Assembly (NCBI GenBank): GCA_020249865.1
Contig: JADCEV010000032.1
Span: 1 to 58,433, forward strand
Direction: 5' to 3'
From: Roseomonas sp.
GTDB lineage: Bacteria; Pseudomonadota; Alphaproteobacteria; Acetobacterales; Acetobacteraceae
DNA length: 58,433 nt
The position numbers and the translations under genes are program-made. Of the stretch, positions 16,611-25,860 are shown piece after piece. The notes beneath the pieces were generated by a model. It worked only from the letters and a program-made list of their open reading frames with translations, made no database searches and had not been told where the DNA came from. How positions within the stretch are numbered: the stretch's first letter is position 1; each line of letters opens with the position of its first letter.

Positions 16611-16862
16611 TTAGCGCTGCAATCCACAGTGCGGCAACATCGTTTTCCCGGTTGGGAAGCATGAGCTGACCTTACAAATCACTGGTTCTGTGCCCAAGGG
16701 GCGAGGTTCGGGTGCGGCAGCGCAAGCTGCCAGAACGAAAAAAAATGCAAAACGCTGCCTACACGCCGCGGTCGCCAACTGTGCGAAAAAGTGAGCAAAC
16801 GGCGCAATTGTGATGATTTTCTGTACGTCTTTCGCTTCGCCAAATATGGTATGGCGGATCAC
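16611..16862 (-). pseudogene. Lipoprotein-like coding fragment
   Basis: The minus-strand frame contains 'FAFFFVLAACAAAPEPRPLG', which looks like a lipoprotein signal peptide with lipobox (Cys after LAA) and the start of a Pro-rich mature chain. It stops about 30 residues later, directly upstream of the RTX gene. There is no start codon immediately before the hydrophobic stretch; the nearest ATG (16862) would give an unusually long leader that also overlaps another broken frame. It could be the relic of a small lipoprotein or a chance frame in low-GC DNA. Confidence 0.2.
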
Positions 16863-17027
16863 GCCAATACCGCTTTAGGATGCCGCGGTGCGACACGATG
16901 ATATAGAACAGTGCCGCATCATCATGACAGACCAGCTCCACCATGGTCCGAAGGCGGCAGAGTCCATCAAGAAATTCGCCACAGCCGCCTCCAAATTATA
17001 CCCTTGTACAATCACTACCACCCTCGG
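16762..17027 (-). pseudogene. Possible frameshifted remnant of a family-2 glycosyltransferase
   Basis: Two consecutive minus-strand frames read like the start of a GT2 enzyme broken by a frameshift near 16946. Frame one (17027-16947) gives 'RVVVIVQGYNLEAAVANFLM', resembling the first Rossmann strand ('VSVIIPTYN...'). Frame two (16944-16762) gives 'MVELVCHDDAALFYIIVSHR', then 'GILKRYWRDP', resembling the 'ELIVVDDGSTDGT..ILKRY' segment with the DD pair. The rest of a normal enzyme (about 200 residues) is missing. The similarity is by eye only and the call is tentative. It lies immediately downstream of smc. Confidence 0.3.
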
Positions 17028-17073
17028 CTTGCTGGAGGGGTCCCGACAGCAGACGACCCCTTTTGCCCAGCCA

Positions 17074-20000
17074 CTACAGCAAAGACGTCTCCGCCAATTC
17101 AATCGCGCGGCCAAGGTCAACACTCAGCAAGCGCGACACGCCGCGTTCCTGCATCGTTACGCCATAAAGCCGATGCATCCGCCCCATGGTCAGCGGGTGG
17201 TGCGTCACGATCAGGAAGCGTGTGCCGCTTTCGGCAGCCATGGCATCCAGCAAATCACATAACCGTTCCACATTCGCATCATCCAAGGGCGCGTCCACTT
17301 CATCCAGCACGCAGACGGGTGCGGGATGGCAGCGGAAGACCGCGAAGATCAGCGAAAGTGCGGTCAGCGCCTGTTCGCCACCGGATAGCAGGGACAGGGT
17401 GGAGAGTTTCTTGCCCGGCGGTTCGGCGTAAATCTCAAGCCCTGCTTCCAGGGGATCATCGGAACCCACAAGCGCCAGATGCGCGCGGCCACCGCCGAAC
17501 AACCGCGTGAAAAGGCTGCGGAACTCATTGTCCACACGGTCAAACACCTCACGCAGGCGTTCGCGGCCTTCGCGGTTCAAATGGCCGATGGAACCACGCA
17601 GCTTGGCGATGGCATTCATCACTTCATCACGGTCATGCGTGATCTGGCCGATGCGTTCTTCGATCTCCGCAATTTCGATATCCGCGCGAAGATTGACGGG
17701 GCCCATTTCGTCGCGCTCACGCACCAGGCGTTCCACCTTGCGCCGCGCCTTGTCTTCAGCAACGTCGGAGAGTTCTTCAGGCGCCGGCGGCAATTCCGCG
17801 CCCTCACCAAGTCTTTCGGCAATGCGCGCGGCCACAGCGGCTGAGGCGGTTTCCGCCGCTTCCGTCGCGGCCTGGGCGCGCACCTGCTCCTCACGCGCCA
17901 GCGCAAAGGCGGTATCGGCGCCCCGGCGCGCCTGGCTGCCTTCACTCACGCGCCGTTCCGCGGCCATCAGTGCGGCGGCGGCGGTTGCATGCGCCTCGCT
18001 TGCTTGTTCCAGCAAACGCGCGGCTTCCGCGCGGCGGAGTGCGGCGGCTTCTGGCGCTGCGGCCAGCGCATCACGCTCGGCTTCCGCTTCCGCATCACGG
18101 CGGCGGAGATCAGCAACACGTGCTGCGGCATCTTCAGCACGCGCGGCCCAAAGGCTTGCCTCATTGGCAAGGCTTGCGCGGCGCGCGGCGATGGAACCGG
18201 CCTCAGCCGCCAAAGCGCCTTGCGCATCACGCGCCGCCGCTTCCGCCGCACGTTCTTCCGCAAGCTTCGCGCGCGCTGCTTCAACGGTTTCGCGAAGCTC
18301 TGCCAGATCAGGTGCGGCTTCGCGCGCCTGCGCCGCGCTCGCACGCGTTGCTTCCGCCTCAGTCAGTTCAGCGCCAATGCGTTCCAATTGCGGGGCAAGC
18401 GCGGCGAGGCGGTTTTCCACCTCAGACGCGCGGTTCAGCAGAGTGGCTTGCGATTGGCGCGATTCCGCCAAAGCCATTTCCGCACGCCGACGCGCTTCCC
18501 GCGCATTCGCCTCGGCGCTGCGTGCTTCGGCTTCAGCGCTGGCAGCGGCCTGTTCCGCCTGACGCAGCAGGGCAACATCGGGGCGCGCGGTGAAAAGTGC
18601 CTCGGCTTCCAGGCGTGCGGCATCGGCTTCGGCACGGTCTTCGGCAAGGCGCGCCAATTGCGGTTCAAGCGCGGCGATACGGCTTTCGGCGCGGGCATCA
18701 CGCGCGGCCAATTCACCTTCCGCCCGGCGCGCGGCAGAGGCAGCCGCTTCGGCAGCGCTGCGGGCATTGCGGGCTTGGGCTTCGGCGCTGGCGGCTTCCG
18801 CTTCGGCGGCCTCGGCGGCGATGCGCGCGGCTTCGGTTTCTGCTGCGGTGACTTCCGCCTGATCCAACCGTGCTTCGGCAGCGCGCAGCGCATTGCGTTG
18901 CGCCAGCCGCACGGCACCTGGCGTTGGTGCGCCGGCGTGATGCGTATGGCCGTCCCAGCGCCAAACCGCGCCTTCTTCCGTCACCAAAGCCTGGCCAGGC
19001 CGCAGCCCTGCTTGCAGCGCCGCACCATCCATGCCGCGCGCGAGCAAGCCAACCTGCGACAGCGCACGCGCCAGCGCCGCCGGCGCTTCCACCAGGCGCG
19101 AAAGCGGCACCGCGCCATCGGGCAGGGGTTGCGCGACCGCGAGTGGCGGCAAATTGCGCCAATGCCGCGCGGCAGAGGCATCGGCGGGGCTTTCCAAAGC
19201 CTCCCCCAAGGCAGCGCCAAGGGCGGCTTCCAGGCCGGGCGGCACGCGCACCTGATCAAGAATGGGCTGGGCCGAGGCTGTGCCGCGCGATTCCAGCACC
19301 TCCGTCAGCGCCGCTACTTCGGCGGCGATGCGCGCGCGCGCGGCACCCGCTTCGGCGGCCTTACGGCGGGCTTGCACCAGGGCTTCGGATGCTGTGGCGC
19401 GTGCTGCTTCCGCTTCACGGAGCCGCGCCGCGCTGCCGATCAGGGTCGCTTCCGCAAGCCGCGCGGAAGACATGGCGGCATCGCGCGCAGTTTCCGGAAT
19501 ACGTTCAGCCAGCGCGGCATCACGTTCGGCGGAAACTGCTGCATATTGCGCGACAATCCGCCGATGGCGGTCATCAGCGGCTTGCAGCGCGGCTTCGCGA
19601 CGCGCGGCTTCGGCGCTGGCTTCCTCGGCACTGCGACGCGCTTCGGCATGCGTGGCAACAGCTTCCGTGCGCTGTGCTTCTGACTGTTCCAAAGCCTCAC
19701 GCCCGGCGTTGAAGGCTGCTTCCGCCTCGGTCACCTGCTGCGCGGCGGCTTGTTTTTCCGCATCTGATACGGCGCGGGCAAGGGCAGCTTCGTGATCCGC
19801 GCTCAGCGCCGCATGGGCTTCGCGCGCACGACGTAAACGCGTTTCCGCCGCGGCCAATTCGGCTTCGGCGGCCTGCAATTGCGCGGCACCGGCGGCGGCG
19901 GCTTCTGTCGCTTGATTGGCGGCGCGTTCCGCGTCACGCACGGCTTCATGCGCCTCGGCCGAAGCGGTGGCGGCGGCATCACGCCGCGCTGGTAGCGCCG

Positions 20001-21171
20001 TTTCGCGTTCAACCAACCCCGCATCTTCTTCCGCGATGCGCGTGCGCGCGGCTTCGGCGTCTTGAGCCAAAGCCTCGGCATGCGACAGATCCTGGCGGAG
20101 TTCAGCCAGGCGCGCTTCGGCGGCTTCAAGCGCGGCGCGGGCGCGGCTCTCTTCCGCTTCCATGCCTTCCGCTTCAACGCGGCGGCGTTCAAGTGCAGTG
20201 CGCGCTGCGGCTTCCTCGGCACGTGGCGCGGCAAGGCCCTGTTCGGCTTCATGCAAGGCAATCGCCGCTGCTTCGGCTTCCTGTTCGGCGGCGCTGGTGG
20301 CAGTCCGCGCCGCTGCCAGCGCCGTAGCTGCTGCGGTCAGTGCCGCATTGGCGCGCGCGGCAAGCAGCGCCAGCCATTCGCCTTCCGCCTGCCGCACCAG
20401 GCCCGAGATATTGCGATAGCGATTGGCTTGGCGTGCCTGGCGTTGCAGGCCCTGGCGCTGCGCATCCAATTGGCCGAGCAAATCTTCCGCGCGCGACAGA
20501 TTGGTTTCCGCCTGCCGCAGTTTCAATTCCGCTTCGTGGCGGCGCGCACGCAGCCCGGCAATGCCGGCGGCTTCTTCCAAAACGCCACGACGATCATCTG
20601 GCTTGGCCTGGATCAACGCGGCAACGCGGCCCTGGCTGACCAGGGCAGAGGACCTTGCGCCGGAACCAATATCGGCGAACATGGTCTGCACATCACGCGC
20701 GCGCAATTCCTTGCCATTGACACGGAAATTGCTGCCCTCGCCGCGCGAAATACGGCGTGTCACTTCCAATTCGGCGATGTCATTATTGGGTGCCGGCGCC
20801 AGCCCCGCCGCATCTTCCAGAAACAGCATCACTTCTGCGACATTGCGCCCAGGCCGTGTTGCGGTGCCGGCGAAAATCACATCATCCATTTCGCCGCCGC
20901 GCATCGCCTTGGGCGAGGTTTCGCCCATGGCCCAGCGCAGCGCTTCGACAACATTGGATTTGCCGCAGCCATTGGGCCCGACAATGCCGGTAAGGCCCGG
21001 CAGCACTTCAACCGTGGTGGCTTCGGCGAAGGATTTGAAACCGGCGATGCGGATGCGCGACAGCTTGGCGTTATGCGCGGCGCGTGCCTGTTCTTCGCTG
21101 CGTGCTGCCTCAGCTTCCGCCGTGGTGATTTCAGCTTCGGCTTCGGCCTCTGGCGGGATCACTTCGTCCAT
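17074..21171 (-). CDS. smc: Chromosome segregation protein SMC
   Basis: An SMC ATPase of about 1365 residues, longer than the usual roughly 1170-1190. The Walker A 'GIVGPNGCGKSN' is near residue 65, followed by the N-terminal head ('GGEMDDVIFAGT') and 'GSGARSSALVSQGRVAALI'. A very long alanine-rich coiled coil is interrupted by a hinge-like region (about residues 600-750). The C-terminal head has the signature 'LSLLSGGEQALTALSLIFAV' and Walker B 'VCVLDEVDAPLDDANVERL'. About 35 residues of Glu/Ala-rich extension precede the first conserved strand. The ATG at 21171 shares its A with the TGA of the upstream dsbA-like gene (a GTG at 21174 is possible), so translation is probably coupled. Its role is condensation and segregation of the chromosome with ScpA/ScpB, which are not in this window. 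Confidence 0.95.
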   Translation of the reverse strand: MDEVIPPEAEAEAEITTAEAEAARSEEQARAAHNAKLSRIRIAGFKSFAEATTVEVLPGLTGIVGPNGCGKSNVVEALRWAMGETSPKAMRGGEMDDVIFAGTATRPGRNVAEVMLFLEDAAGLAPAPNNDIAELEVTRRISRGEGSNFRVNGKELRARDVQTMFADIGSGARSSALVSQGRVAALIQAKPDDRRGVLEEAAGIAGLRARRHEAELKLRQAETNLSRAEDLLGQLDAQRQGLQRQARQANRYRNISGLVRQAEGEWLALLAARANAALTAAATALAAARTATSAAEQEAEAAAIALHEAEQGLAAPRAEEAAARTALERRRVEAEGMEAEESRARAALEAAEARLAELRQDLSHAEALAQDAEAARTRIAEEDAGLVERETALPARRDAAATASAEAHEAVRDAERAANQATEAAAAGAAQLQAAEAELAAAETRLRRAREAHAALSADHEAALARAVSDAEKQAAAQQVTEAEAAFNAGREALEQSEAQRTEAVATHAEARRSAEEASAEAARREAALQAADDRHRRIVAQYAAVSAERDAALAERIPETARDAAMSSARLAEATLIGSAARLREAEAARATASEALVQARRKAAEAGAARARIAAEVAALTEVLESRGTASAQPILDQVRVPPGLEAALGAALGEALESPADASAARHWRNLPPLAVAQPLPDGAVPLSRLVEAPAALARALSQVGLLARGMDGAALQAGLRPGQALVTEEGAVWRWDGHTHHAGAPTPGAVRLAQRNALRAAEARLDQAEVTAAETEAARIAAEAAEAEAASAEAQARNARSAAEAAASAARRAEGELAARDARAESRIAALEPQLARLAEDRAEADAARLEAEALFTARPDVALLRQAEQAAASAEAEARSAEANAREARRRAEMALAESRQSQATLLNRASEVENRLAALAPQLERIGAELTEAEATRASAAQAREAAPDLAELRETVEAARAKLAEERAAEAAARDAQGALAAEAGSIAARRASLANEASLWAARAEDAAARVADLRRRDAEAEAERDALAAAPEAAALRRAEAARLLEQASEAHATAAAALMAAERRVSEGSQARRGADTAFALAREEQVRAQAATEAAETASAAVAARIAERLGEGAELPPAPEELSDVAEDKARRKVERLVRERDEMGPVNLRADIEIAEIEERIGQITHDRDEVMNAIAKLRGSIGHLNREGRERLREVFDRVDNEFRSLFTRLFGGGRAHLALVGSDDPLEAGLEIYAEPPGKKLSTLSLLSGGEQALTALSLIFAVFRCHPAPVCVLDEVDAPLDDANVERLCDLLDAMAAESGTRFLIVTHHPLTMGRMHRLYGVTMQERGVSRLLSVDLGRAIELAETSLL

Positions 21172-21782
21172 CACCGCGGCGTTGCCTCTCGCACGGCGGC
21201 TTCGAAGCGATCAAAGGGGATCGCACCGGGGAGTTTTTGCGTACCGATGATGAAGGTTGGCGTGGCGTTGACCTGATGCTCCGCCTCTCCCCTTTGGCGT
21301 GCTTCCAGAATGGCGCGCGCCAGCGCGTCATCTCCCCAGGCGGCGTTGAAGGCATCTGCACCCATGCCGGCCATGGCGGCGATCTTGCCGATTTCCGCCT
21401 TGTGATCCACGCCGCGCGCATAGGCCCAGCGATCCTGTGTGGCGAATAGCGCCGAGATGAAAGGCTCATACCGATCGGGCGGGAAGCTGCGCGCCACGGC
21501 ATGGGCGCGGAGCGAAACCTGATCCAGCGGAAAATCGCGGAACACCATGCGCACGCGCCCGGGCTCCACCAATTCGCGCCGCACCCGCGGCCAGGTATCC
21601 CGGTGGAAGGCGCCGCAATGGCTGCATGTCAGGGAGAAATATTCAATCGCCGTCACCGGCGCATCGGCGCGGCCAAGGCTGCGTTCGGCAAGCCTGGGAT
21701 CATCGGATTGCGCATGCAATGCGGGCGCGGCCAGCAGCATGGCGGGGGGCAACAGGAACAGCGCACGACGGTCGAGCATCAA
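21171..21782 (-). CDS. DsbA-family thiol oxidoreductase, exported
   Basis: A 203-residue thioredoxin-fold protein. The N-terminus 'LFLLPPAMLLAAPALHAQ' is a signal peptide with cleavage probably after AQ, so it acts in the periplasm. The active site 'YFSLTCSHCGAFH' has a CSHC pair (classical DsbA has CPHC), and the cis-proline loop is 'VNATPTFIIG'. The helical insertion matches the DsbA/DsbG-like (Thioredoxin_4) group. It lies between the DUF721 gene and smc; the order mutY / DUF721 / DsbA-like / smc is, from general knowledge, common in alphaproteobacteria. Likely role: disulfide formation in secreted proteins. Confidence 0.88.
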   Translation of the reverse strand: MMLDRRALFLLPPAMLLAAPALHAQSDDPRLAERSLGRADAPVTAIEYFSLTCSHCGAFHRDTWPRVRRELVEPGRVRMVFRDFPLDQVSLRAHAVARSFPPDRYEPFISALFATQDRWAYARGVDHKAEIGKIAAMAGMGADAFNAAWGDDALARAILEARQRGEAEHQVNATPTFIIGTQKLPGAIPFDRFEAAVREATPR

Positions 21783-21863
21783 TTTCTCTCCTCCGGAAGC
21801 GGCGCGCCTTTGCGGGGGGAAGCGGCCGTGCCGATTTGGCTGGCAGGGGGCGACTCGGCCCCC

Positions 21864-22334
21864 TCAGCCTTGTTTTCGATAGACGCCGCGCGCCAATCTT
21901 TCCAGCGCCTCGCGCAAATCCCCTGTGGGTAACCCTTCCAGGGCGCTGGTCACGCGCTTTGGCAGCGCCACGGGGCGGGGCGGCAGGGCGGGTTTCGCCC
22001 CCGTCCGGGCAGGCGCCGCCCCTTGGACGAAGCGGAGCCTTTCCACCGCAACCCGCCCCAACCCGCCATTGATCCGCGCCATGAGTTCCGGCGCCAAATG
22101 GCTGAGTTCGAGCGCAATCGGCCCGGAACAGGCAATGGTCAGGCTGCCGGAGGTCAAGCGCAGCGGCTGGGTCACGGCAGCGAGCGCCGGGCCGACTAGC
22201 GCCGGCCAATCCGCCATGATCTGCGCGGCGGCGGGGCTCTTGCGTTTGAAGGCCGGGCGCGTCAGGGCTGGAATCAGGGCGCCGAGGGGTCTAGGCCCCC
22301 CGAAGAACCGCCTTTCCTCCTCATCCCGGGACAT
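21864..22334 (-). CDS. DUF721 family protein (DciA-related)
   Basis: A 156-residue protein with the DUF721 pattern: 'RPLGALIPALTRPAFKRK' at the N-terminus, 'MADWPALVGPALAAVTQPLR', 'LTIACSGPIALELSHLAPEL' and 'INGGLGRVAVERLRFV', then a flexible Pro/Arg-rich C-terminus. DUF721 proteins include DciA, which loads or regulates the replicative helicase DnaB. In alphaproteobacteria this copy often sits beside smc, so a DNA replication or maintenance role is likely but not shown. The ATG at 22334 is preceded by AAGGGGG lying inside the divergent mutY gene. The upstream frame extension has no homology and was dropped. Confidence 0.82.
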   Translation of the reverse strand: MSRDEEERRFFGGPRPLGALIPALTRPAFKRKSPAAAQIMADWPALVGPALAAVTQPLRLTSGSLTIACSGPIALELSHLAPELMARINGGLGRVAVERLRFVQGAAPARTGAKPALPPRPVALPKRVTSALEGLPTGDLREALERLARGVYRKQG

Positions 22335-22337
22335 GCC

Positions 22338-23405
22338 GTGAAACCCCCTTCTGCTGCCGATCTGCTGCACTGGTATGACAGGCACCGCCGCATCCTGCCA
22401 TGGCGCGCCCCGCCGGGGGAGCGTGCTGCGCCATATCATGTTTGGCTTTCGGAAATCATGTTGCAACAGACCACCGTGGCAACGGTAGGGCCGCGCTTTG
22501 CGCGTTTTCTGGCGCGCTTCCCGGATTTGGCTGCCTTGGCCGAGGCACCGTGGGAGGATGTGGCCGCCGAATGGGCCGGGCTTGGCTATTATGCGCGGGC
22601 GCGCAACCTGCATGCGGCGGCGCGACAAATCCTGGCCTTGGGTGGCTTTCCGGAAACGCGCGAGGGCTTGGCCGCCCTACCCGGCATTGGCCCCTATACC
22701 GCCGCCGCCATCGCCGCCATTGCCTTTCAGGCGCCTGTGGTGCCCCTTGATGGCAATGTGGAACGCGTCACTGCGCGGGTTTTCGCGGTGGAGGAAGCGC
22801 TGCCCGCCGCCAAACCCCGGCTTGATGCGTTGGCGCAGGGTTTTCTGGCCGATAAGGCCGCGCGAGCGCGCCCCGGCGATTTCACCCAAGCCTTGTTTGA
22901 TCTGGGGGCGGGGATTTGCACGCCGCGCAAACCCGCCTGCGCGCTTTGCCCCTGGCAGAAGGCGTGTCGGGCGCAGAAGCTTGGCCTGACAGAGGCCCTG
23001 CCGCGCAAGGCGCCGAAGCCCGAGCGCCCGACGCGCCATGGCGCGCATTTCCTGCTGATGGATGCCGATGGCCGGGTTTGGCTGAGGCGCCGTCCGCCAC
23101 GCGGGCTTTTGGGGGGTATGTTGGAAATCCCCGGCACGTCCTGGCGAGAGGCAGTTTGGACGGAGGCCGAGGCGCTGGCGCAAGCGCCCATCGCGCTTGA
23201 TTGGCAGCCCGTGGCCGGTGAAGCGCGGCATGTCTTCACGCATTTTGCGCTGACGATGCGGCTGTATCAGGCGCGGCTACCGAAGCGTGCCAAGCGGCCT
23301 GAGGGGGAATGGCTGACGCCCGCGGAAGCGGCGCATGCCTTGCCGAGTGTGATGCGGAAATTGCTGGTGTTGGCGGGCATTTCGGACGGCCCGCATTCTG
23401 CTTGA
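22338..23405 (+). CDS. mutY: A/G-specific adenine DNA glycosylase
   Basis: A 355-residue MutY that removes adenine mispaired with 8-oxoguanine. Visible marks are 'LPWRAPP', the catalytic Glu in 'SEIMLQQTTVATVGPRF', the helix-hairpin-helix 'LPGIGPYTAAAIAAIAF', the catalytic Asp in 'VPLDGNVERV', and the 4Fe-4S ligands 'CTPRKPACALCPWQKAC' (C-x6-C-x2-C-x5-C). The C-terminal NUDIX-like recognition domain starts near 'GAHFLLMDADGRVWLRRRP'. It starts at GTG 22338, only 3 bp from the start of the divergent DUF721 gene, with no purine-rich ribosome site visible, so translation may be leaderless or weak. Confidence 0.95.
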   Translation: MKPPSAADLLHWYDRHRRILPWRAPPGERAAPYHVWLSEIMLQQTTVATVGPRFARFLARFPDLAALAEAPWEDVAAEWAGLGYYARARNLHAAARQILALGGFPETREGLAALPGIGPYTAAAIAAIAFQAPVVPLDGNVERVTARVFAVEEALPAAKPRLDALAQGFLADKAARARPGDFTQALFDLGAGICTPRKPACALCPWQKACRAQKLGLTEALPRKAPKPERPTRHGAHFLLMDADGRVWLRRRPPRGLLGGMLEIPGTSWREAVWTEAEALAQAPIALDWQPVAGEARHVFTHFALTMRLYQARLPKRAKRPEGEWLTPAEAAHALPSVMRKLLVLAGISDGPHSA

Positions 23406-23413
23406 AAATGCGC

Positions 23414-23445
23414 TGGCGTGATCCGCCTGTTAGCGGATCACGCCA
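23414..23445. terminator. Perfect 13-bp inverted repeat between convergent mutY and chemoreceptor genes
   Basis: TGGCGTGATCCGC at 23414-23426 and its exact complement at 23433-23445 flank a 6-base loop (CTGTTA). It is followed by TTT on the plus strand and preceded by AAAATG-CG on the left, so it could act weakly in both directions. It sits between two convergent stop codons (23405 and 23463), the usual place for a shared terminator. Confidence 0.6.
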
Positions 23446-23462
23446 TTTCGCCGTAGCGGCAA

Positions 23463-25763
23463 TCAGGCCGCGCGCTTCACATCCTGCGCGGCTGAATTTA
23501 TCGCGCCACGTACCGCCGCAATGAGACGATCCACGGCGGCGACGCTTTCCGCATTCTGCGCAAAGGCAAGGCCGATGCGCCCGCCTTCCGCCAGCACCAC
23601 GCGCGCTGGTAAGGCAGCGCCCGCACCCGGCAGGGCAAGCTCCACCATAGTGCCGGGCTTGAAGGCGCCATCGCCATGCAGGCTTGCGCCATCGCGCGCG
23701 ATTTCAATCAAGGCGGCTTCCTGAGCCGTGCCACCCTTGGCCGTGACCAGCATCGGCGTGCCGGCGCCATTCACCCTTTCCCAATCGGTGCGCATGCCAA
23801 TCAGGAAGCTATCTACCTGCTCACCAAGCCGACCCGTGACATCGGCCACTGTCTCGGCCGCGCTTTTCACCGTGCCGCTGGAAGCGCGTGCGCCTTCCGC
23901 AACATCCGAGACTTCACGCATCGCGCGCGCAGCTTCGTCATTCTGCTTCGCAACAGATTGCACGCTGGCCGAGATATCACGCGTCACCGCATCCTGTTCT
24001 TCTACGGCTGCAGCAATTGCGCCGGCCACGCCATTCACGCGCTGAATGGCATTGGCCACTTCCTGCACCGCGCCCACCGCATCGCCGGTTGCGGCCTGAA
24101 TGGCGCTGATCTGTGCGCTGATCTGTTCCGTCGCGCGGGCGGTTTGCGACGCCAGCGTCTTCACTTCGGATGCCACAACGGCGAAGCCCTTGCCCGCATC
24201 ACCAGCACGTGCTGCTTCGATCGTGGCATTCAAGGCGAGAAGATTGGTCTGGCCCGCGATATCCGTGATCAGCCGCACCACATCGCCGATTTGATCAGCG
24301 GATTCGGCCAAGCCCCGCACCGTTGCCCCGGTGGCATTGGCACGTTCCACCGCATCCTGCGCCGCGCGTGCCGCTTCCGCCACCTGGCGCGAGATTTCGG
24401 TGACCGAGGCGGTCATTTCCTCGGTCGCCGCGGCCACCGCAGAAAGATTGCTGGAATTCTGTTGTGCGCCATTCGCCGTATCGGCCACGCGATTGCGTGT
24501 CTGTTCCGTGGCCGAGGCCATGGACACAGAGGCTTCACGCATGCCACCGGCGGAATCACGCAGCCGATCCATGATGGTGGCAACCGACCCGCCAAATTCC
24601 TGCGTCAGGCGTTCCACCATGGCCTGGCGCCGATCCCGCGCCGCGCGTTCAATCGCGGCGGCGGCTTCAAAGGCGGCATTGGCTTCGGCCTGTTCGCGGA
24701 ATTTCTCCAGCGCTTCCGCCATGGTGCCGACCTCATCACTGCGGCCACGGCCAGGAATATCCAGCGCCGTATCGCCCTTCGCCAAACGCCCCATGGCGCC
24801 TGTCATTTCGGTCAGCGGATTGGCAATGCGCTGCGCCGCAAACAGCGCCACCGGGATGGTGAGGCCAAGCACTGCAAGCGCAGAAAACCCAATGATGGAA
24901 AGTACCTTGTCCATCGCCGCGTCGAAGGTGGCACGCGGCAGAGCGATCATCATGGCGCCCGCAGCATGGCCGGTCAGATCACGCAGCGGTTGCACTGCAA
25001 CCACATGTCCACCGCGTCCGGGCAGGGTAAACTCCATACCGCTGATCGCCTGGCCATCACGCTGCGCGTTCACCACTGCACCGGGCAGGGCTTCAATGGT
25101 CAGTCCTTCGACAGTTGCTGTCACCAAACGGCCCGCACCAAACAGCGCCGCCTCACCGCCCACAACCTTGCTGAGTTCTGCCACCACTGCCGGCGTCAGG
25201 CGCGTTGCGACCTTGAGTGTACCGATAATCTGCCCCGCCTGATCCTTCACTGGCAGCGCCGCCCCGGTGGCGAATTGGCCGGAGGAGGGCGAAACCTCAC
25301 TCCCGATCTTGGCGTTGCCGGTCAGGGCTGACGCCACATCCGGCAGGCGTGATTTATCGTCACCACTGCGGTTCGGATCATGCCCGCGCATGATGACGCG
25401 GCCGGCCTTATCGGTCACTTCCAATACGGAAACGGTGGGGTCCATCGCACGCAGCGCAGCCAGGCCGCGAACCAAAATATCGCGCAGCTTGGCGGTATCC
25501 CCTGCGGCGATGGCGGCAATCACATCGGGCCTTTCGGCAAGACCAGCACTATAACCCGCCATGCGCTGGCCTGCCGCTTCAAGGTCACGTTCCGCAAGCC
25601 CGACCGCGCGGGTCAGCGCCTGCTGCATCTGGGAATCATGATCATTCCTGACCGCCCAAAAGGCACCGGTTGCAGCCAGCAAGGCCGCGAAAACCGCCGG
25701 CACCAAGGCCAGCATGAGCAAACGGGGGCGCAATCCCGAAAAACGACGCGCGGAAACAGCCAT
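23463..25763 (-). CDS. Methyl-accepting chemotaxis protein with C-terminal PilZ-like domain
   Basis: A 766-residue chemoreceptor. It has membrane span 1 at about 15-37, a periplasmic sensor of about 245 residues resembling a Cache domain ('[19 protein letters not shown]', '[14 protein letters not shown]'), span 2 at about 287-311, a HAMP domain at 313-365, and the MA signalling hairpin with the conserved tip '[19 protein letters not shown]' in the second half. The last 100 residues ('[16 protein letters not shown]' ... 'GRIGLAFAQ') look like a PilZ domain, but the usual RxxxR and (D/N)xSxxG c-di-GMP motifs are incomplete, so ligand binding is uncertain. A GGAGG site precedes the ATG. No che genes are nearby; this is a dispersed receptor. 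Confidence 0.9.
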   Translation of the reverse strand: MAVSARRFSGLRPRLLMLALVPAVFAALLAATGAFWAVRNDHDSQMQQALTRAVGLAERDLEAAGQRMAGYSAGLAERPDVIAAIAAGDTAKLRDILVRGLAALRAMDPTVSVLEVTDKAGRVIMRGHDPNRSGDDKSRLPDVASALTGNAKIGSEVSPSSGQFATGAALPVKDQAGQIIGTLKVATRLTPAVVAELSKVVGGEAALFGAGRLVTATVEGLTIEALPGAVVNAQRDGQAISGMEFTLPGRGGHVVAVQPLRDLTGHAAGAMMIALPRATFDAAMDKVLSIIGFSALAVLGLTIPVALFAAQRIANPLTEMTGAMGRLAKGDTALDIPGRGRSDEVGTMAEALEKFREQAEANAAFEAAAAIERAARDRRQAMVERLTQEFGGSVATIMDRLRDSAGGMREASVSMASATEQTRNRVADTANGAQQNSSNLSAVAAATEEMTASVTEISRQVAEAARAAQDAVERANATGATVRGLAESADQIGDVVRLITDIAGQTNLLALNATIEAARAGDAGKGFAVVASEVKTLASQTARATEQISAQISAIQAATGDAVGAVQEVANAIQRVNGVAGAIAAAVEEQDAVTRDISASVQSVAKQNDEAARAMREVSDVAEGARASSGTVKSAAETVADVTGRLGEQVDSFLIGMRTDWERVNGAGTPMLVTAKGGTAQEAALIEIARDGASLHGDGAFKPGTMVELALPGAGAALPARVVLAEGGRIGLAFAQNAESVAAVDRLIAAVRGAINSAAQDVKRAA

Positions 25764-25860
25764 GGAAATCCTCCAGCTAAAGGCAATCCAATCATCGCTG
25801 GAGGGAGTGAAAGAAAAGTTTCAGTTTTGTGACGCGCGCCGAAGATTGCCTATAATTTAG

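Larger units (their letters stand above)
16551..17073. other. Gene-poor, lower-GC stretch between the RTX gene and smc
   Basis: About 520 bp with no intact gene on either strand. It is richer in A/T than its flanks (for example runs of A and T around 16738-16750). It holds only the lipoprotein-like fragment and the possible glycosyltransferase remnant listed separately. No tRNA, attachment-site repeat or transposase fragment was seen. Confidence 0.6.

Noticed and set aside
17507-19795. Long plus-strand open frames antisense to smc (Ser/Ala/Arg-rich)
   Set aside because: They mirror the repetitive alanine-rich coiled coil of smc; composition is that of a complement frame and no domain is visible.
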